This document shows, piece by piece, positions 7,334 to 15,091 of a DNA stretch of 60,300 nucleotides. A program made the position numbers and the translations under genes. This DNA comes from RYN-428 sp035551995 (GTDB lineage: Bacteria; Planctomycetota; Phycisphaerae; Tepidisphaerales; Tepidisphaeraceae). Below the pieces are notes generated by a model, which saw only the letters and a list, made by a program, of their open reading frames with translations, had not been told where the DNA came from and ran no database searches. Position 1 is the first letter of the stretch. Each line of letters starts with the position of its first letter. The DNA lies in contig DASZME010000050.1 in the NCBI GenBank assembly GCA_035551995.1, forward strand, positions 1 through 60,300. Direction: 5' to 3'.

Positions 7334-9991
7334 TCATTGCACGCTCAGTTCCTCATTCAGCACCCGGACTCCCAGCAGTTCCTTCACGCCCACCCGCACC
7401 TTTGTATGTTCCGTCACGTGAACGTCTCTGAAGCGGTATCGCTTGATTACGGTGGTTCCGGTTCCCAGTTGGGTGATGAGCCGTTCCTGGCGCGGCTGGC
7501 CGGGGAAGGTGACGAACGCGGTGTAATCGATCGATTTTTCGCCGTAGTTGCTGATCATTTGCTGAACGATCACGTCGTTGCCGTCGCGAATGGCGATGCT
7601 CTGCATTCCCACGTCCGACAGCCCCAGCGTCAGCGTCAACGGAACGGTGAAATTATTGTTGTTCGCCAATCCCTGAAGGGTAAAAATACAATCCAGCGGC
7701 TTGGGGCCGGCAAAGGAATTGTACGGAAACGAAAGCGTCACCGCCTGATCAAACGTGTCGCCGGGATTAAGCGAAAAAACGAACGTCGGCGGATTGAGCG
7801 TCCAGCCATTCGGCGCTTTCAGCTTGACCGTGCCCGATAGAAGCGTCTTGTACGGATTGACGAAACGGATCCGCCGCACGTGAGACTGAAAGCTGGATTC
7901 CAGCATCGGCTGATCGATCGAAACGCTCGCGCGAAGCTGCGCCTGGGGCGCGTCAATGCCAATCAAAAACATCGGCATCGGCCCAACCGTCAGTTGCACG
8001 TCATTGGGAGATTTATTGCCGGGAACGCTGAGCAGGGCCGTCACGTTGCCCCACAGATCGACGCACATCGGCTGCTGACCGAGATTCATCGCCAATGTTT
8101 TTTGTCCGTTGACGTCGCCTTTGCTCCAGAGCGCGACGATGCCGCGTCCATCGCGGTCAAAGAGAAAGGCCTCCACGCCGTCGGCGATGGGAATCCGTCC
8201 TTTGAACGTGGCGCTGCCGAGTACGGAAATAATGGTCCGCATCGGCATGAGAATCTCGCGCGGCTGCTTGAGCGTCTGCTTCGCGTCGGCGCCGATCGCG
8301 AACGGCAGCGGAAAATCGATGCGGGTGGCGCCGGCGCTCAGCGCATAGATCGCGCGCTGCGCGAAATCCCTGAACTGGGCCGTGCGGCCATACCGATCGC
8401 GGTCGAGAATTTCAAAACTCAGCGAAAGCCGTTGCCCGTCGATCCCCGGAAACTCTTTCATGTAAAGCGGAATCTGATAGGGAAGCACCGACGTCGGAAT
8501 GGACATCGCCACCGCCGCCGGGAACGGCTTTACCATCTCATAGGAGGCCGGCCAGGGCATGGCCAGATCGGGATCATGAACCAGCTCGGCGAATTCACGC
8601 TGCACCGCCGCGTATGCTTTTCGCATGACCGGATCGGCGGCGAAGATATCGGAAAAATCCGCCCCCATCTGCCAGCGATCCAGATGATTCGCGTATCGCG
8701 CCAGCAGGTATGAAAGATCCGGCCGCCAGATCGATGGGTCGGCCTGGAGCAGAGCCGGCCACGATCCGCCCCGAAGCCGCTCGGAAAGTTTTGGCGGCAG
8801 ATCGACCAGACATGCCGTCGGCGTAATCCCTTGCTCGGCCAGCCGGGTGAGGAGGCGATCGAAAACGTCGCCGTCCATCTGCTGAATGTCCCCCGCCTTG
8901 CTCCACAAGGCCAGCTTGACGCGCCCGACCGAGAGCATCGGCAAAAGGGCCGGCAACTCCTTCCATGCGCCAAACGGCAGATCGGTGGCGATGATTCCGA
9001 ACCGCGGATCGGGAGATATCGATGCCGCGTCATCGGGCAAGATCACCACGTCCATCGTTTGGTTACAAAGAAATTTTCCGCCGCTGCTCATGGCCAACGA
9101 CGTTTCGTACCATCCGGGCCCAACGCCGGGAACCGCGAAGGCCAGCGCCTTAAATCCCGGCGCCGGCGGGCTGGGAGCCGTGCTTTCGACGCCGCCGCTG
9201 CGTTGATAGACGATCCGATCGTCGGCGTCTTTCACCACAAACTGCGCGGTGAGATCGTCGGTGAATCGGTCGCTGACCATGACGTTAATTTGCAGCGGGT
9301 CGTCCCGGCGGAAGACATTGCCGGGGCGGTCGGTGCTCATCGTGACGCGGGGGATTTGCGAAACCGAAACATCGTCGAACCACGCGCTTCCGCGAATGTC
9401 CTGCGCGAACAGGGCGCGGTTGCCCAATTTCGTGTCGGAGTATTGGGCGGGTTGAAGCAGCTCCAGTTCAAGCACCAGAAACGCCGCCCCCGGATCGTCC
9501 GCCGGCAGGTCGATGCTTAGCCGCTTCCAGTCCCGCCCCTCTTCGCTGGCCGCATATAACGCGCTATGATCGACGGTTTTGATCAGCGGGTGTCCGTCGG
9601 CGTCAGTGAAGTAAGCCGTGATTCGAGCCTTGGCGTTGGGCAACGCGGTCGTCTGCACATACGCCTCGACGTGATAGTGAGCGCCGATCTGAATCGGCAA
9701 CAGGCCCGACGGATAACGATAAAGCAGACTGCCGCCGTTCAGATCAAAGCGAAAGCTGTATGAGCCCGAGTGGGCGCGGTCGGAAGACAGCCTGCCGTTG
9801 ACATAATGCGGAAATCCCGGCCCCTCGACCTTCACCCACCGCATCGGAATATCCTCGGCGTTTCCGAGCTTCCGCTCCTCGAAATCAAACGTCCTCACCA
9901 CCCGCGTCACCCCCCGCGGCGCCGCCTGCGCGGCCGATGCGATAAGCAGCGAGAGAAGAAGGCAAAATCGATACATGGTCCGATAATTCAT
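7334..9991 (-). CDS. Large secreted protein with carbohydrate-binding-like, barrel-like and NEW3-like regions
   Basis: 885 aa with an N-terminal signal peptide (MYRFCLLLSLLIASAAQA), so exported. Residues about 25-210 resemble a carbohydrate-binding module (SGSYSFRFDLNGGSLLYRYP...GSAWFDDVSVSQI). A beta-sandwich-like stretch follows, then a middle region (about 330-600) with FGIIATDLPFG and RYANHLDRWQMGADFSD, which recalls a TIM-barrel glycosidase-type fold. No catalytic pair can be named. The C-terminal third (KAPNGWTLNPPTFVF...LNPGDTFDQAVTLSFP) resembles NEW3/alpha-galactosidase-associated beta domains. Start at 9991 keeps the signal peptide intact; an in-frame ATG at 9976 is an alternative. 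Role in polysaccharide handling is inference. Confidence 0.7.
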   Translation of the reverse strand: MNYRTMYRFCLLLSLLIASAAQAAPRGVTRVVRTFDFEERKLGNAEDIPMRWVKVEGPGFPHYVNGRLSSDRAHSGSYSFRFDLNGGSLLYRYPSGLLPIQIGAHYHVEAYVQTTALPNAKARITAYFTDADGHPLIKTVDHSALYAASEEGRDWKRLSIDLPADDPGAAFLVLELELLQPAQYSDTKLGNRALFAQDIRGSAWFDDVSVSQIPRVTMSTDRPGNVFRRDDPLQINVMVSDRFTDDLTAQFVVKDADDRIVYQRSGGVESTAPSPPAPGFKALAFAVPGVGPGWYETSLAMSSGGKFLCNQTMDVVILPDDAASISPDPRFGIIATDLPFGAWKELPALLPMLSVGRVKLALWSKAGDIQQMDGDVFDRLLTRLAEQGITPTACLVDLPPKLSERLRGGSWPALLQADPSIWRPDLSYLLARYANHLDRWQMGADFSDIFAADPVMRKAYAAVQREFAELVHDPDLAMPWPASYEMVKPFPAAVAMSIPTSVLPYQIPLYMKEFPGIDGQRLSLSFEILDRDRYGRTAQFRDFAQRAIYALSAGATRIDFPLPFAIGADAKQTLKQPREILMPMRTIISVLGSATFKGRIPIADGVEAFLFDRDGRGIVALWSKGDVNGQKTLAMNLGQQPMCVDLWGNVTALLSVPGNKSPNDVQLTVGPMPMFLIGIDAPQAQLRASVSIDQPMLESSFQSHVRRIRFVNPYKTLLSGTVKLKAPNGWTLNPPTFVFSLNPGDTFDQAVTLSFPYNSFAGPKPLDCIFTLQGLANNNNFTVPLTLTLGLSDVGMQSIAIRDGNDVIVQQMISNYGEKSIDYTAFVTFPGQPRQERLITQLGTGTTVIKRYRFRDVHVTEHTKVRVGVKELLGVRVLNEELSVQ

Positions 9992-10239
9992 ATATCGGCA
10001 CATCCTGCCTGAGAGTTTAGATTCCCCGGGGTTAATTCCTACCACAACGCGGGATATTTCATCCTTTAGCACTTTGTTCCCCGTCCCGCGCCGATCCAAA
10101 CCGCAGAGTCAATCCGACGATTGACGGTCCCAACTTTTGCAATGTCCGTTGCTGCGGCGTTGGCAGCACGGGTTCGAAAGCCCAGGCCAGCGAATCTGAA
10201 TGTGGATCGAAATTGGCCGCCGAAATGGCGATGTCGGCG
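9992..10239. other. Intergenic spacer
   Basis: This 248-bp region between the secreted-protein gene and the end of the HEPN pseudogene contains only shadow frames. No repeat or RNA gene was recognised. Confidence 0.5.
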
Positions 10240-10625
10240 TCAATTCCGTAGCCCCAACGATTGCCGGATCAGACGCCGAACGTGCGCGGTGGAATGGGAT
10301 AGGGCCGATGCTTCCATGGGCGTGGTCGTTCGGCCAGGGTAGCGCGCCTCGACGGCATAGTCGGTCATCGCGGCAAGCGCAGGCCGAAGTGATGCCCATT
10401 CGGGTTCGATGATCAAGACAAGGTCAAGGAGACGCTCAAGATCGTGAGTCTTTGTGAACGCAATCGTCGCCTCTTCCAGACGAGCCTTCGGATATCCTCG
10501 ATGCATTACTGGAAATGGAAGCAAACAATATCACGCGCGTGCTTCTTGCGGGATCGTCGCAACAAAGTCGCGGCGGCGTAGTCCGCTTCGGCCTTGTGAA
10601 CCCACTCAAGCGTGCTCGTTTTCAT
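10240..10625 (-). pseudogene. Broken HEPN-domain toxin of an MNT/HEPN pair
   Basis: Reading from the ATG at 10625 gives a good HEPN N-terminus (KTSTLEWVHKAEADYAAA, then KKHARDIVCFHFQ). Codon 40 is TAA (10508-10506) where the family has a second Gln of the CFHxQQC motif. Just after, GAG is followed by a 1-nt loss (about 10496) and the frame resumes as YPKARLEEATIAFTKTHDLE, continuing to a normal C-terminus (HVRRLIRQSLGLRN). Two independent lesions therefore separate the halves. The downstream frame has an internal ATG but lacks the RNase-like N-terminal helices. It overlaps the end of the MNT gene by about 20 nt, as in intact pairs. Confidence 0.88.
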
Positions 10626-10923
10626 GCAAAACAATGCCCTTTGACGTCACTTCCTTCAGAAACGAATCACCCATTCGAATACGACGGCGAATCTCCGCGG
10701 GCGTGCGCACGATGAGGTCCATCGGGAAACTCCGGGGGCAGGCCAGTCGGATACGGGTGGCGGCGCTGGCGCCCGACCCGCGCCGCATGATGACCATGAG
10801 ATCGACGTCTGAGTCTTCCGTGGGACATCCATAGGCATACGAGCCGAAAAGAATGACGCGGGCGGGCCGGAAGCGACGCACGACCTGATCGACGAAAGCC
10901 TGAATTTGTTCGCGCGGTATCAT
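10606..10923 (-). CDS. MNT-family nucleotidyltransferase (MntA-like antitoxin), 105 aa
   Basis: Minimal nucleotidyltransferase. The active-site pattern GSYAYGCPTEDSDVDLMVIM is intact, with the GS pair and DVD aspartates needed for metal and nucleotide binding. A third conserved acidic position may lie in SFPMDLIVRTP. In characterised HepT/MntA systems this partner neutralises the HEPN toxin by AMPylating it. Here the HEPN gene downstream is broken, so the enzyme is orphaned. Its ATG at 10923 shares one base with the TAA of the upstream membrane-protein gene (TAATG), suggesting translational coupling. Conservation of the active site despite toxin loss is notable. Confidence 0.9.
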   Translation of the reverse strand: MIPREQIQAFVDQVVRRFRPARVILFGSYAYGCPTEDSDVDLMVIMRRGSGASAATRIRLACPRSFPMDLIVRTPAEIRRRIRMGDSFLKEVTSKGIVLHENEHA

Positions 10924-12386
10924 TACGCTCCAGTATAGCATTCGACTTCGCCCTTGGTATGTGGCAGGAAAGCCGCGACGGCGCAGCACAGGCAGCCGAT
11001 GACGAAAAAGTAGTAGTTGCAGAATGCCTGCTTATTAAGTGCGATGAAGACCATGTAGGTTAGCGCCAAGGCGGCGGCGAAACCGCCGGGACCGCTTCGG
11101 ACTTTTCGAATCGAAAGAACGATCGCCAAAACCGCGGCGGCGAAGGAGAGCCAGACCCAGGACGTGTACTTTGAATCGACGTGAAAGCCGATCCAGACGA
11201 GATAGCTCAAGGCGTCCCAACGAAATGGCGCCTTCGCCTGGACGGTCACGGTCGAAAACCAAAACGCGCGCCAGTTCCATAGCGCCATCGGCAGCGTGAC
11301 GACGGCGGCCGCGATGGCGGCGCCGATGAGGAGTTTGCTCCAGGCGATCCAGCTTTCCTTTTGGCGCCAGCGAAAATCGTCCAGCAATAAGAACGAAAGA
11401 GGAACCGCAAACGCGAGATATTGCTTGCTCGCGAGGAACAATCCCAGGACGACGGGAAGAAGCCCGCGGATTTTTCGGCTGGCGCAAAAGACGATCGCCG
11501 CCAGAAACATCACGACGAATGGCTCGGTCCACGCCCGGCCGAGCACGAACCATTCGGTCGGCGTGAAGAGAAACAACGCCGCCGCGAGTTTGGGAAAACG
11601 GCCGGGACGGCAGTAGCCGATCAGCATCCCGGCGAGCGTGAGGGCGACGGCCTGCGCGTAGCGCGTATCGCTGCCGATCAGAAATCCGATTGTCGAGCAA
11701 AACAGGCTGATCGGCGGATAGGGGAAGCCGAATTGCAGCGTATCGTCGATGACCATTCCTTGGCCGTAGACGCGTTGATGGCCTTCGTGCGTGCTCTGGT
11801 AGATGTCGGCGAAACGAGCCTCGGCTGCGTCGTATGGATCATGGCCATGAAGCAGGGCGCTTGGGCCGTCTTCCTGGAAATACCATACGTCGATGTGCGG
11901 CAACGGCGCCGACCGCACCATCCAGAAACCGAGCATCGAATGAAACAGCAGGAGCGCGGGAAACCAGAATCGGCGCATCTTCGGCAAATCGAGAACGCCA
12001 CACAAAAGCGCCATGGCCGCGACGGCGGTTAGATATAGATAGATGACATGGTTTTGGATCGATCGATATTGTTCGCGCTGATCGACGCTCACCGGCCAGA
12101 GAATAAAGAGTGCGATGAACTGCAACGCGAGGGCGGCGGCGAGAAGATCGCTCTTGCGTCGCGTCGTGGGAAGCGGTGACGGTTTTCCGAAGAAGATCAC
12201 GCCGATCGCGCAGGCGACGATCGAGAGTGTCAGGAGAATAAGGGCGAGGGGGGAATATTCGCCGTCATGTTGATGGATTGCGAAACCCAGGGCGGTCGCC
12301 GAGACCGTGAAAGCGGGAATGCTCCATACACCCGCGGGGCGATGCGGTCGGGGAGTCGCGGACGTCAGCGCGGGAGGTTGGGTCAT
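10923..12386 (-). CDS. Polytopic membrane protein, possible GT-C/GT87-like glycosyltransferase
   Basis: 487 aa with about ten or more hydrophobic segments spread along the length, for example IPAFTVSATALGFAI, LALILLTLSIVACAIGVIFF, FWFPALLLFHSMLGFWMV and YYFFVIGCLCCAVAAFL. A periplasmic loop after the first set of helices contains HIDVWYFQEDGPSALLHGHD and DPYDAAEARFADIY, and the acidic DVW/DPY motifs are like those in GT-C or GT87 family enzymes that use polyprenyl-phosphate sugars. No family signature is decisive. It directly precedes the MNT gene with a one-base overlap. Function is inference. Confidence 0.68.
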   Translation of the reverse strand: MTQPPALTSATPRPHRPAGVWSIPAFTVSATALGFAIHQHDGEYSPLALILLTLSIVACAIGVIFFGKPSPLPTTRRKSDLLAAALALQFIALFILWPVSVDQREQYRSIQNHVIYLYLTAVAAMALLCGVLDLPKMRRFWFPALLLFHSMLGFWMVRSAPLPHIDVWYFQEDGPSALLHGHDPYDAAEARFADIYQSTHEGHQRVYGQGMVIDDTLQFGFPYPPISLFCSTIGFLIGSDTRYAQAVALTLAGMLIGYCRPGRFPKLAAALFLFTPTEWFVLGRAWTEPFVVMFLAAIVFCASRKIRGLLPVVLGLFLASKQYLAFAVPLSFLLLDDFRWRQKESWIAWSKLLIGAAIAAAVVTLPMALWNWRAFWFSTVTVQAKAPFRWDALSYLVWIGFHVDSKYTSWVWLSFAAAVLAIVLSIRKVRSGPGGFAAALALTYMVFIALNKQAFCNYYFFVIGCLCCAVAAFLPHTKGEVECYTGA

Positions 12387-12505
12387 TGGATGATGATGAA
12401 AATGTGGACTGTGATCTTCTCGGTTACGCTTCGATAGCTACCCTGAAAGCGTGGGCCTTGCGAGATTGAAATAAACTTGCGCGATTACGCGCTCTACTCC
12501 CTCGT

Positions 12506-12615
12506 CCGGTAATCCGGGAGAGGGTTGGGGAGAGGGTTTTTTAAAATGATGCAAGCCGCATAAAATTCGCGAGCTGTCAAAGAAACCCTCACCCCGCCCT
12601 CTCCCGGAGTACCGG
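12506..12615. repeat. Large inverted repeat, CCGGtaaTCCGGGAGAGGG type
   Basis: The left arm (12506-12540) reads CCGGTAATCCGGGAGAGGGT then TGGGGAGAGGGTTT. The right arm (12583-12615) is its imperfect complement ending CTCTCCCGGAGTACCGG. Arms are about 33 nt with a 42-nt AT-richer spacer. Repeats of this wording are scattered in many bacterial genomes; no function is known to me. Confidence 0.8.
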
Positions 12616-12699
12616 GCGCGTATATGGAAAAAGCCCGCGTGATCGCGCAAGGCCATGTAGAGCATTTCTCATGTTGGTGAAGCGATCTTGCGCCGCGAA

Positions 12700-12870
12700 A
12701 AACGCCCCGCAAGCGAAAACGCCCCGCAAGCGGGGCCGCTAAACGCGGAAACGCGCGAGCAACCTGTCAACTGCTCTAAGCTGGAGCATTCCTCATGGTG
12801 GTCAAGCGACCTTAAGTTCGCGCATCGCGCCCCGCAAGCGGGGCGGCTAATCATAGAGACACTACAGCAA
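12700..12870. repeat. Two or three GCAAGC-core palindromes in an intergenic region
   Basis: GCCCCGCAAGCGGGGC occurs at 12721-12736 followed by CGCTAAACGC, preceded by a truncated copy near 12703, and again at 12829-12844 followed by GGCTAATC. Between them lies a diverged duplicate (GAGCATTcCTCATGgTGGT matches about 12661-12680). The rest of 12387-12892 holds no supported gene. Confidence 0.85.
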
Positions 12871-12892
12871 CCGGAAAATGCTTATCGAGAGA

Positions 12893-13573
12893 CTACCCAA
12901 TCTCCTTTGCCCGCGCAATCATGATCCACTGAAATCCGAAGAGCCTGGGGGCGATCGCCAGGGCGAGATGTTGCGCTTTCATCATGACGTTGAACGCGAG
13001 CTTCCCTTCGCCGGTTTTCCATAGCTCGTCGAGCGGGACGCCGGTGACGGAGAATTCTTTTACGTCCAGTCCGCCCTGCGCCATCATCTGTCGTGCGGTG
13101 TCTTTGGTGAGAAACTGGAGGTGCGTGCGATCGAGGGGGCCGCGTTCCATTTTGGGAAATTGCCCGAATAGAAGCATCAAACGCACGCCAAGGTGAGCGA
13201 CGTTGGGGACGGAAACGATGAACGTGGCGTCATCCGTCGCCGCCCGGCGGAGTTGGCCGATCACCCCCACCGGATCGGGCGTATGTTCCAGGACATCGGC
13301 GCAAACCACCGTCTTATATGTTTTCTCCGGCAGCGGCGCGTCCTGAACATAAGAGGCATAAACGCTGCGATAAAATGGCTTGGCCAACGCCGCCCATTCG
13401 GGATTCGCCTCGACGGCGTCCAGCGCCAGACCGGTATCGGCAAGGCTCTGCCCAAGCATTCCCTGGGCGGCGCCGACGTCGAGAACGGGCCCTTGGTTCA
13501 GTTGCCGGACGAGCTGGCTGATCTGTCGATGGCTACTCTTGGGGTCGCGGTGCGAACGGTAGTGGATCGCCAT
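12893..13573 (-). CDS. Class I SAM-dependent methyltransferase, 226 aa
   Basis: Small-molecule or glycan methyltransferase candidate. The SAM-binding motif I is GPVLDVGAAQGMLGQSL (residues about 28-44), the acidic residue of motif II is in LDAVEANPEW, and motif IV/post I is VVCADVLEHTPDP, typical of UbiG/Methyltransf_11-type enzymes. A C-terminal amphipathic stretch (MMKAQHLALAIAPRLFGFQW) may touch the membrane. Its ATG lies 41 nt inside the end of the upstream glycosyltransferase gene, implying coupled translation. The substrate is probably a lipid-linked or sugar product of that enzyme, which is inference. Confidence 0.85.
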   Translation of the reverse strand: MAIHYRSHRDPKSSHRQISQLVRQLNQGPVLDVGAAQGMLGQSLADTGLALDAVEANPEWAALAKPFYRSVYASYVQDAPLPEKTYKTVVCADVLEHTPDPVGVIGQLRRAATDDATFIVSVPNVAHLGVRLMLLFGQFPKMERGPLDRTHLQFLTKDTARQMMAQGGLDVKEFSVTGVPLDELWKTGEGKLAFNVMMKAQHLALAIAPRLFGFQWIMIARAKEIG

Positions 13574-14321
13574 GCGGCTGCGCCCTCCAACGGTCCATCG
13601 TGGCGAACTTAAACGTCTCCCACATGCAATTCATCGCATAGGGAACGCCATTCACATAGCAGATTTCGTCGCCGTAATAAGTCGGAATCGGCACTTCCTT
13701 GATCCGGTGCCCCTGCTTGAGCAACTGAAGTATGATCTGAGTATCAAAGTGCCAGTTGTGCGTCATTTCATCCAGCGGAAGACGCTTGAGAGCATGGACG
13801 TTGTAGGCGCGATACCCGCTGTGAAATTCCGTGAATTGCGAGCCGATGAGGGTGTTTTCCACCCAGGTGAGAACCTTGTTGCCGACGTACTTGTATATCG
13901 GCATATTCCCCTTGAGGGCGGCGCCTTTGATCATCATGCGCGAGCCCATGACCGCCTCGGCCGTCCCTTCTTCCAACGGCGTCAGGAGGTTTTGCATCAC
14001 TTCCGGGGCATACTGCCCGTCGCCATGCAGCAGCACGACAATATCCAATCCCCGCTCCATGGCATACTGATATCCCCGGCGCTGATTTCCGCCGTACATC
14101 AAGTTGACCGGATTGCGATAGACTTCGATCTTGTGTCCAAACGGCTCTTCGCGACAGGCTTTGCCGATGTCGTAGGTTTTATCCTTGCTGGCGTCGTCGA
14201 AGATAAAAACCTCTTCGATTTTCTCCCAGATTTGCTGCGGGATGCGCTGCAAAACGCCGCGAAGCGTCGTCTCGGCATTATACGCCACGACGAGGATGCC
14301 TATTTTCGGCTGCTGAGCCAT
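13533..14321 (-). CDS. Family 2 glycosyltransferase, DPM1/polyprenyl-phosphate type
   Basis: 262-aa cytoplasmic GT-A enzyme. N-terminal KIGILVVAYNAETTLRGVL, the FIFDDASKDKT acidic motif, the VVLLHGDGQYAPEV metal-binding DXD equivalent (DGD/DGQY) and VMGSRMMIKG identify the GT2 dolichyl-phosphate-mannose/undecaprenyl-phosphate sugar transferase group. The acceptor-site region is FTEFHSGYRAYN. There are no C-terminal membrane helices. It overlaps the following methyltransferase by 41 nt, so the two probably act together. Donor and acceptor sugar are not determinable. Confidence 0.9.
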   Translation of the reverse strand: MAQQPKIGILVVAYNAETTLRGVLQRIPQQIWEKIEEVFIFDDASKDKTYDIGKACREEPFGHKIEVYRNPVNLMYGGNQRRGYQYAMERGLDIVVLLHGDGQYAPEVMQNLLTPLEEGTAEAVMGSRMMIKGAALKGNMPIYKYVGNKVLTWVENTLIGSQFTEFHSGYRAYNVHALKRLPLDEMTHNWHFDTQIILQLLKQGHRIKEVPIPTYYGDEICYVNGVPYAMNCMWETFKFATMDRWRAQPHGDPLPFAPRPQE

Positions 14322-14399
14322 GGGAAAGAGTGTAGCCGAAAGAAAATAAAAAGGCGATATGAAGGTGGTCTTGTATAAATCCGGGCCGGATGCGGTCCG

Positions 14400-14972
14400 T
14401 TATTCGAAAAATGCGCTTACCGGACAAGCGAAACCAGGAATTACCTCCTCGCCCGTGATTGTATCGGTTTGTTTGAGTGCAAAGCTATCGCCGAGCGGAG
14501 TGGCGCCCGGGCGAAAAATCCTCACGATCCGAGTCGGCGGGTAAACGACCCAAATCAGCGGTATATTGACGCTGAGATATTGCTCGATTTTTTCTTCGAG
14601 TTCGTAAGCCGAATCATTCGGGGAGACGACTTCGACCGCCAGGTCAGGCGGAATCGGGCAATGCCCTTTTGGCATGTGCTCGCCGGGGAGTCGTCCAACG
14701 CGGATAAAGCTGACCTCCGGCTTTCGCACGTCAGTCGGACCGTTCGGAAAGCAACGATAGCTGGCGTCGGCCGGAAACGCCCGACCTAACCGATGCTCCT
14801 TAACGAAATTTCCGATCAACAGATGAATATTTCCCGCGATGCCGCTCGATTCCATCCCCATATGCCTTTCCACGAGATTGCCGTCAACCAGTTCGTACCC
14901 AACAGAATCAGGTAACGACAATAGTTCTTCGGGCGTCATTGAAGCAGTTGGCGCGGATGTAAGAATCGTCAT
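14400..14972 (-). CDS. Uma2-family (DUF820) PD-(D/E)XK nuclease-like protein
   Basis: 190-aa protein of the Uma2/DUF820 family, which is greatly expanded in cyanobacteria and planctomycetes. Visible features are MTPEELLSLPDSVGYELVDG at the N-terminus, VRKPEVSFIR, and the nuclease-like core PDLAVEVVSPND followed by LEEKIEQYLSVNIPLIWVVY, matching the D-(E)VVSP...K arrangement. A predicted restriction-endonuclease fold, but the biological role of the family is not established. The start MTILTSAPTASM is used rather than the longer ORF since the extra 14 residues are basic and unlike relatives. Monocistronic by spacing. Confidence 0.88.
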   Translation of the reverse strand: MTILTSAPTASMTPEELLSLPDSVGYELVDGNLVERHMGMESSGIAGNIHLLIGNFVKEHRLGRAFPADASYRCFPNGPTDVRKPEVSFIRVGRLPGEHMPKGHCPIPPDLAVEVVSPNDSAYELEEKIEQYLSVNIPLIWVVYPPTRIVRIFRPGATPLGDSFALKQTDTITGEEVIPGFACPVSAFFE

Positions 14973-15091
14973 ATACGGCCGCTCTTTCTGTCGGGAGTAT
15001 AGCAGTCGCAACAATCCCCCGCCACATCCACTCGCGATGAACCCTCGCCGCGGATAGACTCCCAGCCGGGGTTTGGCGCAGGAATTATGAA

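Noticed and set aside
10109..10399. Minus-strand frame of 96 codons next to the HEPN gene
   Set aside because: It overlaps the well-matched HEPN C-terminal frame and is its shadow.
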